A stretch of DNA of 45,489 bases from Candidatus Termititenax aidoneus. Lineage in GTDB: Bacteria > Margulisbacteria > Termititenacia > Termititenacales > Termititenacaceae. Each line of letters starts with the position of its first letter. Positions within the stretch are counted from its first letter, which is position 1. The notes beneath the pieces are model-generated. The model made no database searches. It saw nothing but the letters and a program-made list of their open reading frames with translations, and was not told the origin of the DNA. The DNA lies in assembly GCA_003864455.1 (NCBI GenBank), contig BGZN01000008.1, forward strand, positions 1 to 45,489. The letters are read 5' to 3'. Shown piece after piece: positions 1 through 10,693 of this stretch. Made by a program: the position numbers and the translations under genes.

Positions 1-102
<102 letters not shown>

Positions 103-188
103 TAAGGAGAAACAAGATTGGCTTCGGCCGGTCTTGTTATGTCGATGTAGTATTGGTATCCGTTATTCAGCTTTCAACGATTGGTTTT

Positions 189-215
189 GAGCCAGCTAAC
201 GCTGGCTCTTTTTTT
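189..215 (+). terminator. Intrinsic terminator downstream of 16S
   Basis: gagccagc-taac-gctggctc perfect 8-bp stem followed by a run of 7 T. Confidence 0.85.
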
Positions 216-438
216 GTAGGAAACTGAGTCTCCCCTTACGGGAAGCACAGCTAGATTTCAAGCATAAAGAGTTTTTTGGTAGAAAGCTGAGGCTTCGCGC
301 AGCTTTCAGGGATTAGAAATTGTCTTTTTCCAGTGAATTTGAAGCTGCTTGAAGAAGCTAAATCTAGGTATCAAAGTAGAGTAGAATAATTTATCTGGTC
401 AACTTGACCAACTTGACCAAGTATGCTACATTAACGGC

Positions 439-681
439 ATGAAAACATTTCCGGTGGCCGAAGCCAAGACGCATTTTTCCGCTCTGCTCAAAGATGTGGA
501 GAAAGGCGAGGAGATTGCCATATCTTACGGGCGGAAGAAAGAAATGGTAGCGCTGCTAGTGCCTTTTACCGCGCGCCAGAAAAAAAAGACACGCGGGCTT
601 GGTTCTTTACAAGGCAAGGCTACTGTGAAATTTGCCAAAGACTGGTATATGACCACTGAAGAATTGATAAATATGAAATAA
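439..681 (+). CDS. Type II antitoxin, Phd/YefM-like
   Basis: MKTFPVAEAKTHFSALLKDVEKGEEIAISYGRKK is typical of Phd/YefM N-termini; immediately adjacent to a PIN toxin. Confidence 0.85.
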   Translation: MKTFPVAEAKTHFSALLKDVEKGEEIAISYGRKKEMVALLVPFTARQKKKTRGLGSLQGKATVKFAKDWYMTTEELINMK

Positions 682-1077
682 ATGAATTACTTGGTCGATA
701 CACATATCCTGATTTGGGCTTTTTCTGCGCTGAAAAAAATATCTCCAACAGTCTTAGATATTTTAGCTGATGAAAATAATTTAGTGTATTATAGTCCGGT
801 TAGTTTATGGGAAATTTCTATTAAATACAGCGTAAAGAAATTGACACTAGAAGGTTATACTCCCGAAGAATTTTTTGCGGAGTTAGAAACGCGCAGCTAT
901 GTTTGTCTGCCCTTAAATAATCTGGACTTGATAACCAATTATCAACTGCCCCTGCGCCACAAAGACCCTTTCGACCGCCTGCTGATCTGGACGGCGCTGC
1001 GCCATGATTTGACCTTTTTGACCGTTGACCGGACGACGGCGCGGTATGTGAAAGACGGACTGAAGTGCGTTTGGTGA
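682..1077 (+). CDS. PIN-domain toxin (VapC-like)
   Basis: MNYLVDTHILIWAF..., KDPFDRLLIWTALRHDLTFLTVD: PIN motifs; directly abuts the antitoxin ORF. Confidence 0.88.
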   Translation: MNYLVDTHILIWAFSALKKISPTVLDILADENNLVYYSPVSLWEISIKYSVKKLTLEGYTPEEFFAELETRSYVCLPLNNLDLITNYQLPLRHKDPFDRLLIWTALRHDLTFLTVDRTTARYVKDGLKCVW

Positions 1078-1139
1078 ATGGCGTCAAGCTGTCTGCGGGT
1101 ACGCAGCTTTCAGGGATTTAGAAACTGTCTCAAAAAAAC

Positions 1140-1300
1140 TTGCAACAAATTAGAACTGCTTACGATTATCTTATTACGTAAGTAAATTACGCAAATAAAA
1201 ATTAAGGAGGTATTTTATAAATTTGCAACAAATTAGAATTGCTTACGATTAGCTTGCTGCGTAAGTAAATTACGTAAGTAAATTGAGGAGGTAGTTTATG
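1140..1300 (+). repeat. Tandem duplication (period about 83 bp) of an AT-rich leader with Shine-Dalgarno
   Basis: ttgcaacaaattagaa(c/t)tgcttacgatta...gtaagtaaattacg...gaggaggta occurs from 1140 and again from 1223. Confidence 0.8.
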
Positions 1301-1672
1301 TTTTCTGTAAGTAATGATAATAACAGGCCATGGTTTAATTCTATTTTGGCGGGAGGTAGCCGTGATTCGGTGCGGGCGTCTGAGTTGTCTTTTGCGGAGG
1401 CCAAAGAATATATCCTTAATCTTATGCTGAGCCAAAATATAAATCCAGATGAATTTTCCATCAAGAATAATAAAGGTGAAGTAGTTATTGTTCCTCATGC
1501 GGATGCTCAGCGTATTAGTGTTTTGAAATATTTACTGGAGAAAGCGATTTTAGAAAAGCTGCCGACACAGGCAGACCAGCGGCGCTTTTTGGATTTGCTG
1601 GGATCTTTTAACGGCAACGAGCCTTTTGTGATTAGATTGTCTGATTTGGCAAAAGCCAAGGCAGTCAAATAA
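1298..1672 (+). CDS. Hypothetical protein
   Basis: 124-aa ORF with GAGGAGG Shine-Dalgarno upstream of the ATG; no family recognised. Confidence 0.6.
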   Translation: MFSVSNDNNRPWFNSILAGGSRDSVRASELSFAEAKEYILNLMLSQNINPDEFSIKNNKGEVVIVPHADAQRISVLKYLLEKAILEKLPTQADQRRFLDLLGSFNGNEPFVIRLSDLAKAKAVK

Positions 1673-1682
1673 CCTGAAATTT

Positions 1683-1885
1683 AGAGGGTGTAAATTAAAC
1701 TGTGCAAACAGTACGTTTCACCCTCCTGACAGTGCGGCGTATCCAATTGCGGCAACGATTTTTCCAATCCAGACAGGCCAAATTTAACTGCACCGCAATT
1801 GGATACTAAAAGAATAAAGCGTGTTAAACAAGGCAGTGGTTCGGCAGACTCACCAACTATTACGCAGGTTAATTTACACTCTCCA
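1683..1885. mobile_element. Putative MITE-like / IS-remnant noncoding element with terminal inverted repeats
   Basis: Ends gagggtgtaaattaa / ttaatttacactctc (14/15 inverted match), plus an internal perfect 14-bp inverted repeat gtatccaattgcgg (1739-1752) / ccgcaattggatac (1793-1806). No plausible ORF. Confidence 0.5.
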
Positions 1886-1948
1886 AAAATGAGACATAAA
1901 TTTTCCGCTAACGATATATTGTTGTTATAATATAACTAAGGAACAAAT

Positions 1949-3049
1949 ATGTTTGTAAAAGTTATTGCCCAAACTGCCCAGGAGACGCTTACTAAAGCAG
2001 GTATCCAGCGCAATAATACGCAAAATTTCACAGCGTGGAAAAATTTTATAGCGCAAAACGGCTATAGACCTAGATCCCAAATTACAGGAGCAGAACAGGC
2101 TTCGTTGTCTGCTGAATCTTATAAGCTTGAAATAAAACTGGGAAAATGGGCAACTCATGTTTCACAACAGCTCAAAGGTCATGTGCCCTATGGCATAGAT
2201 TGGCAGTATCCAGAACAACAACCGGCTGAGTTTACGGAGTGGTGGGATAAAACACCGACCTGGCAGCAGAAAAATAACACGGACAATTTAGCGGCCTGCC
2301 GGGAATTTAGCGCGCGTCATGGCCGCCGGCCAAGGCAGGAAATATCTGCCGGAGAAGCTGAGCTGCTGAGTCCTGAAGACCTCCGGCACGAGCTTGAGCT
2401 GGGCAACTGGATGGCACATGCTGCCCAGACGCTGAATGATGAGAAAAACCGCTCAAGAGATTGGCAGTATCCAGAAAAGCAGCAGGCTGAGTTTGCGGAA
2501 TGGCATGCCCAAACCCCAACTTGTTATCAAAAACAAAATGCGGATAATTTAACAGCCTGGAAACTTTTTATTGCACGGCATGGTTATAGGCCAAGACAGA
2601 TGATATCTGTGGAAATTCGCCGGCAAATGACAGAACTTGAATATGAGCAGGAAGTTCAATTAGGAAAATGGGCGAATTCTATTTCGCAGCCCTTGCCGCA
2701 GAAATGGAATGCGAGAGTTTGGCAATATGAGGAACAGTATGCTGAGTTTGAAAAATTGTGGAATGAGATCCCGACATTTAATCAAAAACTAAACGCCGAT
2801 AGATTAATTTTGTTACAAGAGTTTTGTCAAAACAACGGCTACCGGCCGAGCCATGACACCAGCAAAGATCATCCGGATATTGTTTCGGCGGGGGAAATTT
2901 CGCCGGAGGAAGACAGGCTGGCCATTTTTGTCGATACCGTGCGTGCTGGCAATAGCGCTTTTCAATATCTGGAGCAATACCAGCAGTTTGAGGAATGTTT
3001 GCAATATATCACCCATCTGGTTTTTCTGAGAAAAAGAATTTCGCATTGA
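1949..3049 (+). CDS. Repeat protein with about four ~88-aa units (possibly helicase-associated-domain-like)
   Basis: Repeated pattern N-ADNL-AW-F-A-(H/N)GYRPR-...-LGKWA-...-W-QY-EQ-AEF--W---TP-. Family assignment tentative. Confidence 0.7.
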   Translation: MFVKVIAQTAQETLTKAGIQRNNTQNFTAWKNFIAQNGYRPRSQITGAEQASLSAESYKLEIKLGKWATHVSQQLKGHVPYGIDWQYPEQQPAEFTEWWDKTPTWQQKNNTDNLAACREFSARHGRRPRQEISAGEAELLSPEDLRHELELGNWMAHAAQTLNDEKNRSRDWQYPEKQQAEFAEWHAQTPTCYQKQNADNLTAWKLFIARHGYRPRQMISVEIRRQMTELEYEQEVQLGKWANSISQPLPQKWNARVWQYEEQYAEFEKLWNEIPTFNQKLNADRLILLQEFCQNNGYRPSHDTSKDHPDIVSAGEISPEEDRLAIFVDTVRAGNSAFQYLEQYQQFEECLQYITHLVFLRKRISH

Positions 3050-3169
3050 TTGAAGTTTTGACGATTGACAATTTTCAGCCTGCTACCTTATAATAGCCGC
3101 CCTTTTGCCGTTGAACTACGGAAAAGGGTTTTTGTGTGTTTGATTAAGGATTTTGAGGAGAACTTTGAA

Positions 3170-3553
3170 ATGGCGACGATAAATCAGTTGATTAAAAAAG
3201 GCCGGCGGAAAAAAGTCAGCAAGACTAAATCTCCGGCGATGGCGTCCTGCGCGCAAAAGCGCGGCGTCTGCATGAAAGTTTACACAACTACTCCCAAAAA
3301 ACCAAATTCCGCTTTGCGCAAAGTCGCGCGCGTGGTGCTGTCCAATAAAGAAGAAGTTACCGCCTATATCCCTGGCGAGGGGCACAATCTGCAGGAGCAC
3401 TCGATTGTGATGATCCGAGGCGGCCGCGTCAAAGATTTGCCCGGTGTGCGTTATCATATTTTGCGCGGCGCGCTGGACACGCTCGGCGTGGACAAACGCC
3501 GGCAGGGGCGTTCCAAATACGGCGCGAAACGGCCGAAGCCCGAGAAGAAATAA
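3170..3553 (+). CDS. rpsL: 30S ribosomal protein S12
   Basis: [15 protein letters not shown]...[26 protein letters not shown]; start at 3170 preferred over the longer track ORF (3065), with GAGGAG upstream. Confidence 0.98.
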   Translation: MATINQLIKKGRRKKVSKTKSPAMASCAQKRGVCMKVYTTTPKKPNSALRKVARVVLSNKEEVTAYIPGEGHNLQEHSIVMIRGGRVKDLPGVRYHILRGALDTLGVDKRRQGRSKYGAKRPKPEKK

Positions 3554-3566
3554 GGAGAGCGGATAG

Positions 3567-4037
3567 ATGTCAAGAAGAAGCCGAGCAGTCAAAAGAATTA
3601 AAACTCCCGATCCTATTTACAGTAGTTATTTGGTGTCCGAGACAATCAGCAAAATTATGCTGAAAGGCCTGCGCTCCAAAGCGGAGAGCATCGTGTACGG
3701 CATGATCGATTTGCTGGGCGAAAAAACCAAAAAATCCGGCATCGAGGTTTTTACCGAAGCGGTCAATAACATCAAGCCGGTCATGGAAGTGAAATCCCGC
3801 CGCGTCGGTGGCGCTAACTATCAAGTGCCGGTGGAAGTCCGTCCCGAACGGGCGCAGTCGCTGGCGATACGCTGGTTTATCACGGCCGCCCGCGCGCGCA
3901 AAGGCAAAAATATGATCGAACGCGCGGCCGCGGAAATGCTAGACGCTTTCAACAATACGGGCGCGGCGATTAAGAAAAAAGACGACACGCACAAAATGGC
4001 TGAAGCCAACAAAGCTTTCGCGCATTTTAGATATTAA
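3567..4037 (+). CDS. rpsG: 30S ribosomal protein S7
   Basis: S7-like sequence (GANYQVPVEVRPERAQSLAIRW); synteny with rpsL and fusA. Confidence 0.97.
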   Translation: MSRRSRAVKRIKTPDPIYSSYLVSETISKIMLKGLRSKAESIVYGMIDLLGEKTKKSGIEVFTEAVNNIKPVMEVKSRRVGGANYQVPVEVRPERAQSLAIRWFITAARARKGKNMIERAAAEMLDAFNNTGAAIKKKDDTHKMAEANKAFAHFRY

Positions 4038-4071
4038 ATTGCGGCGGTCTTTGAAATAAAGGAGCAGGAAA

Positions 4072-6168
4072 TTGGGCGCTAGACAGGTAGAGTTAAAAGA
4101 CACTAGAAATATCGGTATTGCCGCGCATATCGACGCCGGCAAGACGACGCTGTCCGAGCGCATTTTGTTTTACACCGGTGTTTCGCACAAGATCGGCGAA
4201 GTGCATGACGGCGCGGCGATCATGGATTGGATGGTACAGGAGCAAGAGCGCGGCATCACGATCACTTCGGCGGCGACGACCTGTTTCTGGAATAAAGATA
4301 ATATCAAACACCGCATCAATCTGATTGACACGCCCGGACACGTGGATTTCACTGTGGAAGTTGAGCGTTCTTTGCGCGTGCTGGACGGCGTGGTCGCGGT
4401 TTTCTGCGCGGTGGGCGCGGTGCAGCCGCAGTCGGAGACAGTCTGGCGCCAGGCCACCAGATACAAAGTGCCGCGTATCGTTTTCGTCAATAAAATGGAC
4501 CGCGTCGGCGCGAATTTTTACCGTGTGGAAGAACAAATCATCGAAAAACTAAACGGCCGGCCGATACCGATACAATTGCCGATCGGCGCGGAAGATAATC
4601 TCAAAGGTGTGTTTGATCTGGTCAATATGCGGGCGATTTACAACAAAGGCGAAAAAGGCACGGAGCTGGAATACTCGGACGAAGTGCCGGAAGAACTGAA
4701 AGATAAAATTCCGGCCTACCGCGAAAAATTAATCGAAGCCGCCGCCGAGCAGGACGAGGCTTTGCTGGAAAAATACATGGCTGATCCGTCCAGCTTGACT
4801 TCCGCCGAGATCAAAAAAGGCCTGCGCGCCGGCGTGATCAAGACGGATTTTGTGCTGATGACCTGCGGCTCGGCTTTCAAAAACACTTCGATTCAGCCGC
4901 TGCTCGATGCGGTCTGCGATTATCTGCCGACTCCGCTGGAGAAGCCGGTTTTTGGCACGAATGCGGACACGGGCGAAGAGATCACGGTCAAAGTCGGCGA
5001 CACGGAAAAATTTGTCGGTCTGGCTTTCAAAGTGGCGACCGATCCTTTTGTCGGACGGCTGACTTATGTGCGGATTTATTCCGGCACTTTGCAGTCCGGC
5101 TCTTATGTGGTGAATACGACCAAAGACTCCAAAGAGCGCGTCGGCCGTATAGTGCTGATGCATTCCAACAAGCGTGAGGAAATCGACGAAGTCCACGCCG
5201 GAGATATTTGCGGCGTGATTGGTTTGAAAGACACCACGACCGGCAATACGATTGCCGCGGAAGGCAACAATATTGTGCTGGAAGCGATGACTTTCCCCGA
5301 GACGGTTATTGACGTGGCGATTGAGCCAAAAACCAAAGCGGATCAGGAAAAAATGGGCGAGGCGCTCAAGAAACTGGCCGAGGAAGACCCGACTTTCAAA
5401 GTGCGCACCGATGAGCAGACCCAGCAGACTATTATTTCCGGCATGGGCGAGTTGCATCTGGAGATTATCGTTGACCGCTTGGTGCGTGAATTTAAGGTCG
5501 AGGCCAATGTCGGCAAGCCGCAGGTGGCTTACCGCGAAACTATTCGTAAATCTGTCGAGCAGGAAGGCAAGCATATCAAGCAGTCCGGCGGCCATGGCCA
5601 GTACGGTCATGTCTGGCTGCGCATTGAGCCCAATGAAAAAGGCAAAGGCTACGAATTTGTCAATGAAATTGTCGGTGGTGTTGTGCCGCGCGAGTTCATC
5701 ACTCCGGTGGACAAGGGTGCGAAAAACGCTCTGGCTTCCGGCGTGCTGGCCGGTTTTCCGCTGGTCGACGTGAAAGTTTCGCTGTTCGACGGGTCTTATC
5801 ACGATGTGGACTCTTCGGATATTGCTTTCCAGTTGGCGGCTAATCTGGCGATCAAAGAAGGTGTGCCGAAATGCAATCCGGTTTTGCTGGAGCCGGTCAT
5901 GAAAGTCGAAGTCGAAGTTCCGGAAATTAATTCCGGCGACGTGATTGGCGATTTGAGCAGCCGCCGCGGACGCATCGAAGGCATGGAATCTATTCGCGGC
6001 TCACAAATCATCAAGGCCAAAGTTCCGCTGGCGGAGATGTTCGGCTACTCCACAGACCTGCGCAGCAAAACGCAGGGACGCGGCACTTATACGATGGAGT
6101 TTTCCGATTACGAGGAAGCGCCGAAAAACGTTACCGAGGCGATTATCAGCAAATACAAAGGAAATTAA
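4072..6168 (+). CDS. fusA: Elongation factor G (TTG start)
   Basis: [52 protein letters not shown]; 698 aa. Confidence 0.99.
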   Translation: MGARQVELKDTRNIGIAAHIDAGKTTLSERILFYTGVSHKIGEVHDGAAIMDWMVQEQERGITITSAATTCFWNKDNIKHRINLIDTPGHVDFTVEVERSLRVLDGVVAVFCAVGAVQPQSETVWRQATRYKVPRIVFVNKMDRVGANFYRVEEQIIEKLNGRPIPIQLPIGAEDNLKGVFDLVNMRAIYNKGEKGTELEYSDEVPEELKDKIPAYREKLIEAAAEQDEALLEKYMADPSSLTSAEIKKGLRAGVIKTDFVLMTCGSAFKNTSIQPLLDAVCDYLPTPLEKPVFGTNADTGEEITVKVGDTEKFVGLAFKVATDPFVGRLTYVRIYSGTLQSGSYVVNTTKDSKERVGRIVLMHSNKREEIDEVHAGDICGVIGLKDTTTGNTIAAEGNNIVLEAMTFPETVIDVAIEPKTKADQEKMGEALKKLAEEDPTFKVRTDEQTQQTIISGMGELHLEIIVDRLVREFKVEANVGKPQVAYRETIRKSVEQEGKHIKQSGGHGQYGHVWLRIEPNEKGKGYEFVNEIVGGVVPREFITPVDKGAKNALASGVLAGFPLVDVKVSLFDGSYHDVDSSDIAFQLAANLAIKEGVPKCNPVLLEPVMKVEVEVPEINSGDVIGDLSSRRGRIEGMESIRGSQIIKAKVPLAEMFGYSTDLRSKTQGRGTYTMEFSDYEEAPKNVTEAIISKYKGN

Positions 6169-6186
6169 TTTTAGAGAGGATATACT

Positions 6187-6522
6187 GTGGCAGCCAAAGC
6201 AAAAACTAAAACGACTTCCAATCACACGGTGCGGATCAAGCTGCGGTCTTTTGACCACGCTTTGCTGGATCAGTCTGCCGGCAAGATCGTGCATACCGCG
6301 CAGCGTTCCGGCGCCAAAGTGCTGGGACCGATACCGCTGCCGACTGGCATCAAACGCTGGACAGTTTTGAAATCACCGCACGTGAATAAAAATTCCGGCG
6401 AGCATTTTGATTTGCGCGTGCACAAACGGCTGATCGACATTATCGATCCGCCAGCTACTACTATTGATGCGCTGACTAAGCTGGATTTGCCGGCCGGCGT
6501 GGATATCGAGATCAAGAGTTAA
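6187..6522 (+). CDS. rpsJ: 30S ribosomal protein S10 (GTG start)
   Basis: [39 protein letters not shown]. Confidence 0.97.
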   Translation: MAAKAKTKTTSNHTVRIKLRSFDHALLDQSAGKIVHTAQRSGAKVLGPIPLPTGIKRWTVLKSPHVNKNSGEHFDLRVHKRLIDIIDPPATTIDALTKLDLPAGVDIEIKS

Positions 6523-6534
6523 GAGAGGACTGAC

Positions 6535-7188
6535 ATGAAAAGTTTACTGGGCAGAAAGATCGGCATGACGCAAATTTTCACCGAAGACGGTCGTGCACAG
6601 GCGGTTACCGCGGTGGAATGCGGTCCCTGCGTAGTCTTGCAGGCCAAGAAAAAAACCGAAAAAGACGGCTACACCGCCCTGAAACTTGGTTTTCTCGACC
6701 GGAAAAAATCCAACAAAGCCGGTTTGGGCGCTGCCAAAAAAGCCGGCTTGGAAAAGGCCAAAAAATATGTTCGAGAAGTGCGCGTGCCGGACACGCTGAA
6801 TATTCCGGCGGGCAGCGTTTTGAATTGCTCTATTTTTGCGGCCGGCGAAAAAATTTCAGTAACCGGCACGAGCATCGGCAAAGGTTTTCAGGGCGCGATT
6901 AAGCGGCACGGCTTCACGATTGGTCCGCGCAGCCACGGCTCTAAAAACAACCGCATCACCGGCTCGCAGCGTTTCATGGACCGCGGCGGACGCATTCCCT
7001 GCGGAGCTAAAATGCCTGGACAGATGGGCAACGCGCGTGTTACAATCCGCGGCCTTAAGGTTGTGGAAGTCTTAAGCGACAAAAACGTTATTCTTGTCAG
7101 CGGCGCTATACCGGGCCCGAAAAACGGGCTGGTTGTTGTAAGCAACCATCATGCCGAATACGACGCTGGGAAAATAGCTGCAAAATAA
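6535..7188 (+). CDS. rplC: 50S ribosomal protein L3
   Basis: MKSLLGRKIGMTQIF...GKGFQGAIKRHGF...MPGQMGNARVTI. Confidence 0.97.
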   Translation: MKSLLGRKIGMTQIFTEDGRAQAVTAVECGPCVVLQAKKKTEKDGYTALKLGFLDRKKSNKAGLGAAKKAGLEKAKKYVREVRVPDTLNIPAGSVLNCSIFAAGEKISVTGTSIGKGFQGAIKRHGFTIGPRSHGSKNNRITGSQRFMDRGGRIPCGAKMPGQMGNARVTIRGLKVVEVLSDKNVILVSGAIPGPKNGLVVVSNHHAEYDAGKIAAK

Positions 7189-7203
7189 TAAGAGGTTTAG
7201 GCG

Positions 7204-7824
7204 ATGACGTCAGAGGTAAAAGTTTTTGATCTGGCTGGCAAGGCTGTCGGGTCATTGACGTTAAATGAAAAAGTTTTCGGCGTGAAAGTGAACAAGGGTT
7301 TGCTGCATCAGGCCGTATTGAGTTATTTGGCGGCGGCGCGCTCCGGCACGCACAGCACTTTGACCAAATCCGAAGTGCGCGGCGGCGGCAAAAAGCCGTT
7401 TTCCCAAAAAGGCACAGGCAACGCCAGACGCGGCTCTAGCCGCTCTCCATTGATCCCGGGCGGCGGCGTGTCCATGGGTCCCAAGCCGCGCGATTATGCT
7501 TTCTTTTTGAACAAGAGCATGAAAAAAGCGGCGCTGCGTTCGGCGCTGACGGACAAGAAAGAAAACATGATTGTTTTGAAAAATCTGGATATTGCGCAGC
7601 CCAAGACCAAAGAAATGCGGGCGGTTTTGCAGAATTTTAAAACGGAAACCAGGGCTTTGTTTGTTGACGAAGTGATTACGGAAAATACGGCCAAAGCCAG
7701 CCGGAATATTCCGACGCTTAAAACCGAGAGCGTTAAAAATATTTCGGTTTATGCTTTGCTGAAGTACGACAAATTTTTTGTAACCGAAGCAGCGGTGCGC
7801 AAACTGGAGGAAACCTTAGGATGA
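7204..7824 (+). CDS. rplD: 50S ribosomal protein L4
   Basis: SEVRGGGKKPFSQKGTGNARRGSSRSPLIPGGGVSMGPKPRDY. Confidence 0.97.
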   Translation: MTSEVKVFDLAGKAVGSLTLNEKVFGVKVNKGLLHQAVLSYLAAARSGTHSTLTKSEVRGGGKKPFSQKGTGNARRGSSRSPLIPGGGVSMGPKPRDYAFFLNKSMKKAALRSALTDKKENMIVLKNLDIAQPKTKEMRAVLQNFKTETRALFVDEVITENTAKASRNIPTLKTESVKNISVYALLKYDKFFVTEAAVRKLEETLG

Positions 7825-8102
7825 GCGTTTATGAAGTACTGGTCCAGCCGGTGGTAACGGAGAAAAGTAACGCGGCGCTGGGCAAAAATGTTTATACATT
7901 TATTGTCGACCGCCGGGCGACCAAAGTTGACGTGCGCAATGCGGTGGAAAAAATTTACAGTGTCAAAGTGGCCAAAGTCAACACACAAAATGTTTCCGGC
8001 AAAAAACGGCATTACGGCCGCATCACCGGACAGGAGTCCGATCAGAAAAAAGCGGTGGTTTATCTCCAGGCCGGCCAGAAAATTGACGCGTTGTTAGGGT
8101 AA
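7821..8102 (+). CDS. rplW: 50S ribosomal protein L23
   Basis: L23-like [15 protein letters not shown]...[22 protein letters not shown]; synteny. Confidence 0.95.
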   Translation: MSVYEVLVQPVVTEKSNAALGKNVYTFIVDRRATKVDVRNAVEKIYSVKVAKVNTQNVSGKKRHYGRITGQESDQKKAVVYLQAGQKIDALLG

Positions 8103-8113
8103 CGGGAGTAAAG

Positions 8114-8944
8114 ATGGGCGTAAGAAGAATAAAACCGATTTGCAATGCCAGCAGAAATACTATTCTGTATGATTTTGCGGAGATCACGACGGACAAGCCG
8201 GAAAAAAGCCTGCTGACCGTTGCTCGCAAAACTTCCGGCCGCAACAATCAGGGCAAAATCACCTGCCGGCACAAAGGCGGCGGTCATAAAAACTTTTTCC
8301 GCAAAATTGATTTCAAGCGCGAAAAAGACCAGATTCCGGCCAAAGTTGTTTCTATAGAATATGATCCCAACCGTACCGCGCGTATCGCGCTTTTGAGTTA
8401 TGCCGACGGCGAAAAAAGATATATCCTGGCGCCGCGCGGCTTAAAAGTAAATGACACTGTGCAGTCCGGCGCGGACGCCGATATTCACCCTGGCAACGCT
8501 TTGCCGCTGGGTGCGATACCGGTAGGCACTGTCGTCCACAATGTGGAGTTGACCGCCGGCAAAGGCGCGCAGTTGGCGCGTTCGGCTGGAGTTTCAATCC
8601 AGCTGATGGCCAAAGAAGGCGATTACGCCGTGCTGCGTCTGCCGTCTTCCGAGCTGCGTTTGGTGCGCCAGGAATGCCGCGCGACTATCGGTGTGGTGTC
8701 CAATGAAGATCATTTCAATATCAAACTGGGCAAGGCCGGCCGTGCGCGCTGGAAAGGCCTGCGTCCGGAAGTCCGCGGTTCGGTGATGAATCCGGTGGAT
8801 CATCCGCACGGCGGCGGTGAAGGCCGCGCTCCGGTCGGCCACCCGGGACCGATGACCCCGTGGGGCAAACCGGCTCTGGGTAAAAAGACCCGCAAGCTGA
8901 AAAAACTTTCGACGAAATTGATTATTCGCCGGAAAAATAAATAA
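8114..8944 (+). CDS. rplB: 50S ribosomal protein L2
   Basis: [18 protein letters not shown]...[22 protein letters not shown]. Confidence 0.98.
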   Translation: MGVRRIKPICNASRNTILYDFAEITTDKPEKSLLTVARKTSGRNNQGKITCRHKGGGHKNFFRKIDFKREKDQIPAKVVSIEYDPNRTARIALLSYADGEKRYILAPRGLKVNDTVQSGADADIHPGNALPLGAIPVGTVVHNVELTAGKGAQLARSAGVSIQLMAKEGDYAVLRLPSSELRLVRQECRATIGVVSNEDHFNIKLGKAGRARWKGLRPEVRGSVMNPVDHPHGGGEGRAPVGHPGPMTPWGKPALGKKTRKLKKLSTKLIIRRKNK

Positions 8945-8953
8945 GGAGAAGAA

Positions 8954-9244
8954 ATGTCTAGATCGTCAAAAAAAGGCCCGTTTTGCGACGAACCTCTGCT
9001 GAAAAAAGTGCAGAAAATGAACGAAGCCGGCGAGAAAAAATTAATCAAAACTTGGTCGCGCCGCTCGGCGATTTTTCCGGATTTTGTCGGGCATACAATT
9101 GCGGTGCACAACGGCAACAAGCATATCCCGATTTATATTACAGAAAATATGGTCGGGCACAAGCTGGGCGAGTTTGCGCACACGCGCACTTTTAGAGCGC
9201 ACGGCGGCACGCAAAAGAAAGAAGAGGGAGCGCGTAATGGCTGA
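8954..9244 (+). CDS. rpsS: 30S ribosomal protein S19
   Basis: [19 protein letters not shown]...[30 protein letters not shown]. Confidence 0.97.
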   Translation: MSRSSKKGPFCDEPLLKKVQKMNEAGEKKLIKTWSRRSAIFPDFVGHTIAVHNGNKHIPIYITENMVGHKLGEFAHTRTFRAHGGTQKKEEGARNG

Positions 9245-9584
9245 GAAGTTGGTCAAAGCTGAAGCCAAAATGGTGCGCATTTCGCCGCGCAAAGCAGACC
9301 GGATTTTGAAATTGATCCGCGGCAAAAATGCTGCAGCCGGTTTGACGATGCTGCAGTTTTTGCCGCACTCGGCTGCGCGCTATATTGAAAAAGTTTTGAA
9401 ATCGGCGATTGCCAACGCGGAGCATAATAACAAACTGGCCAAAGACAATTTGGTGATCGCGCAGGCGGTGGCCAATAGCGGCACGCTGCTCAAACGCTGG
9501 CGCGCCGGCGGCAAAGGCCGTGCGCAGCGCATAAAAAAATATACGTCGCATATCAGGATAGCCGTGCAGGAAGGGAGCAGATAA
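9237..9584 (+). CDS. rplV: 50S ribosomal protein L22
   Basis: L22 core [20 protein letters not shown]; start at 9237 preferred over the track ORF start at 9084, which lies inside rpsS in another frame. Confidence 0.95.
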   Translation: MAEKLVKAEAKMVRISPRKADRILKLIRGKNAAAGLTMLQFLPHSAARYIEKVLKSAIANAEHNNKLAKDNLVIAQAVANSGTLLKRWRAGGKGRAQRIKKYTSHIRIAVQEGSR

Positions 9585-10285
9585 TGGGACACAAATCTGA
9601 TCCGCGGTCGTTGAGGCTGGGCATCAATAAAGAATGGGATCGTGTTTGGTACGCGTCCAAAAAAGATTTTTCCAGATGTTTTTTGGAAGACCAAAAAATC
9701 GAGGATTTTGTCCTGGCCAAATTGAGCAAGGCCAGCGTTTCGCGCGTGCTGATCAAGCGCAAAGTCAATCAAATCACGGTGGACATTTTTGCGGCGCGTC
9801 CGGGCATGATCATCGGCAAGGGCGGCGCGGATGCGGAGATTTTCAAGCAGCGTCTGCAAAAACTGACCGGCAAAAATGTGCAGCTCAATATCAACGAGTC
9901 GCCCAATGTGAACACTTGCGCGATTTTGCTGGCCGAAAATGTGGCGTCGCAGTTGGAGCGCCGCATTGCTTTTCGCCGCGCGATGAAGCAAATCATCACC
10001 AAAGCGCTGAAATCCGGCGCGCAAGGCATCAAAGTGATGGTGTCCGGACGCTTGGGCGGCGCGGAAATCGCGCGCACGGAGTGGTACAGAGAAGGCCGCG
10101 TGCCGCTGCACACTTTCCGCGCGGACGTGGACTATGCCGTGACTGAAGCGCAGACCACTTACGGCAAGATCGGCGTAAAAGTCTGGGTGTACAAAGGCGA
10201 TATTTTGGATAAAAAAGACGTAAAACTGGATTTGAAACCCTCGGCTGTGGAGATAGAGGAGGAAAAAGAAAATGTTAATGCCTAA
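9584..10285 (+). CDS. rpsC: 30S ribosomal protein S3
   Basis: [24 protein letters not shown]...GMIIGKGGADAE...SGRLGGAEIARTEW. Confidence 0.97.
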   Translation: MGHKSDPRSLRLGINKEWDRVWYASKKDFSRCFLEDQKIEDFVLAKLSKASVSRVLIKRKVNQITVDIFAARPGMIIGKGGADAEIFKQRLQKLTGKNVQLNINESPNVNTCAILLAENVASQLERRIAFRRAMKQIITKALKSGAQGIKVMVSGRLGGAEIARTEWYREGRVPLHTFRADVDYAVTEAQTTYGKIGVKVWVYKGDILDKKDVKLDLKPSAVEIEEEKENVNA

Positions 10286-10679
10286 ACGCACGAAGTACCG
10301 CAAACAGCAGCGCGGTAAAAATCGCGGCGTGGCTTCGCGCGGCACAAAAGTGTCGTTTGGCGAATACGGCTTAATGGCTTTGGATAATTGTGCTTTGACC
10401 AGCCGGCAAATCGAAGCGGCGCGCAAAGCAATCACGCATCATGTGCTCAAAGGCGGCAAGATTTGGATTCGTGTGTTTCCCGATCATGTGGTTACACAGC
10501 GTCCGGCCGATTCGCGCATGGGCAAAGGCAAAGGCGCGCCGGTACTTTGGGTGGCCAAAGTGCGCGCCGGCAAAGTGTTGTTTGAATTAAGCGGTTTGGC
10601 TGGCGCGGCGGCGCAAAAAGCGCTCCTGTCCGCCGGACACAAACTGCCCTGCCACGTAAAATTTGTGGCGGCCGAGTAA
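10272..10679 (+). CDS. rplP: 50S ribosomal protein L16
   Basis: MLMPKRTKYRKQQRGKNRG...IRVFPDHVVTQRPADSRMGKGKGAPVLWVAKV. Confidence 0.97.
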   Translation: MLMPKRTKYRKQQRGKNRGVASRGTKVSFGEYGLMALDNCALTSRQIEAARKAITHHVLKGGKIWIRVFPDHVVTQRPADSRMGKGKGAPVLWVAKVRAGKVLFELSGLAGAAAQKALLSAGHKLPCHVKFVAAE

Positions 10680-10693
10680 TTGAGGAGAAATAA

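Noticed and set aside
4729-5802. 357-aa minus-strand ORF
   Set aside because: Antisense to fusA; low-complexity composition typical of shadow ORFs in GC-rich coding sequence.
9380-10435. 351-aa minus-strand ORF
   Set aside because: Antisense to rplV/rpsC/rplP, which are certain by homology.
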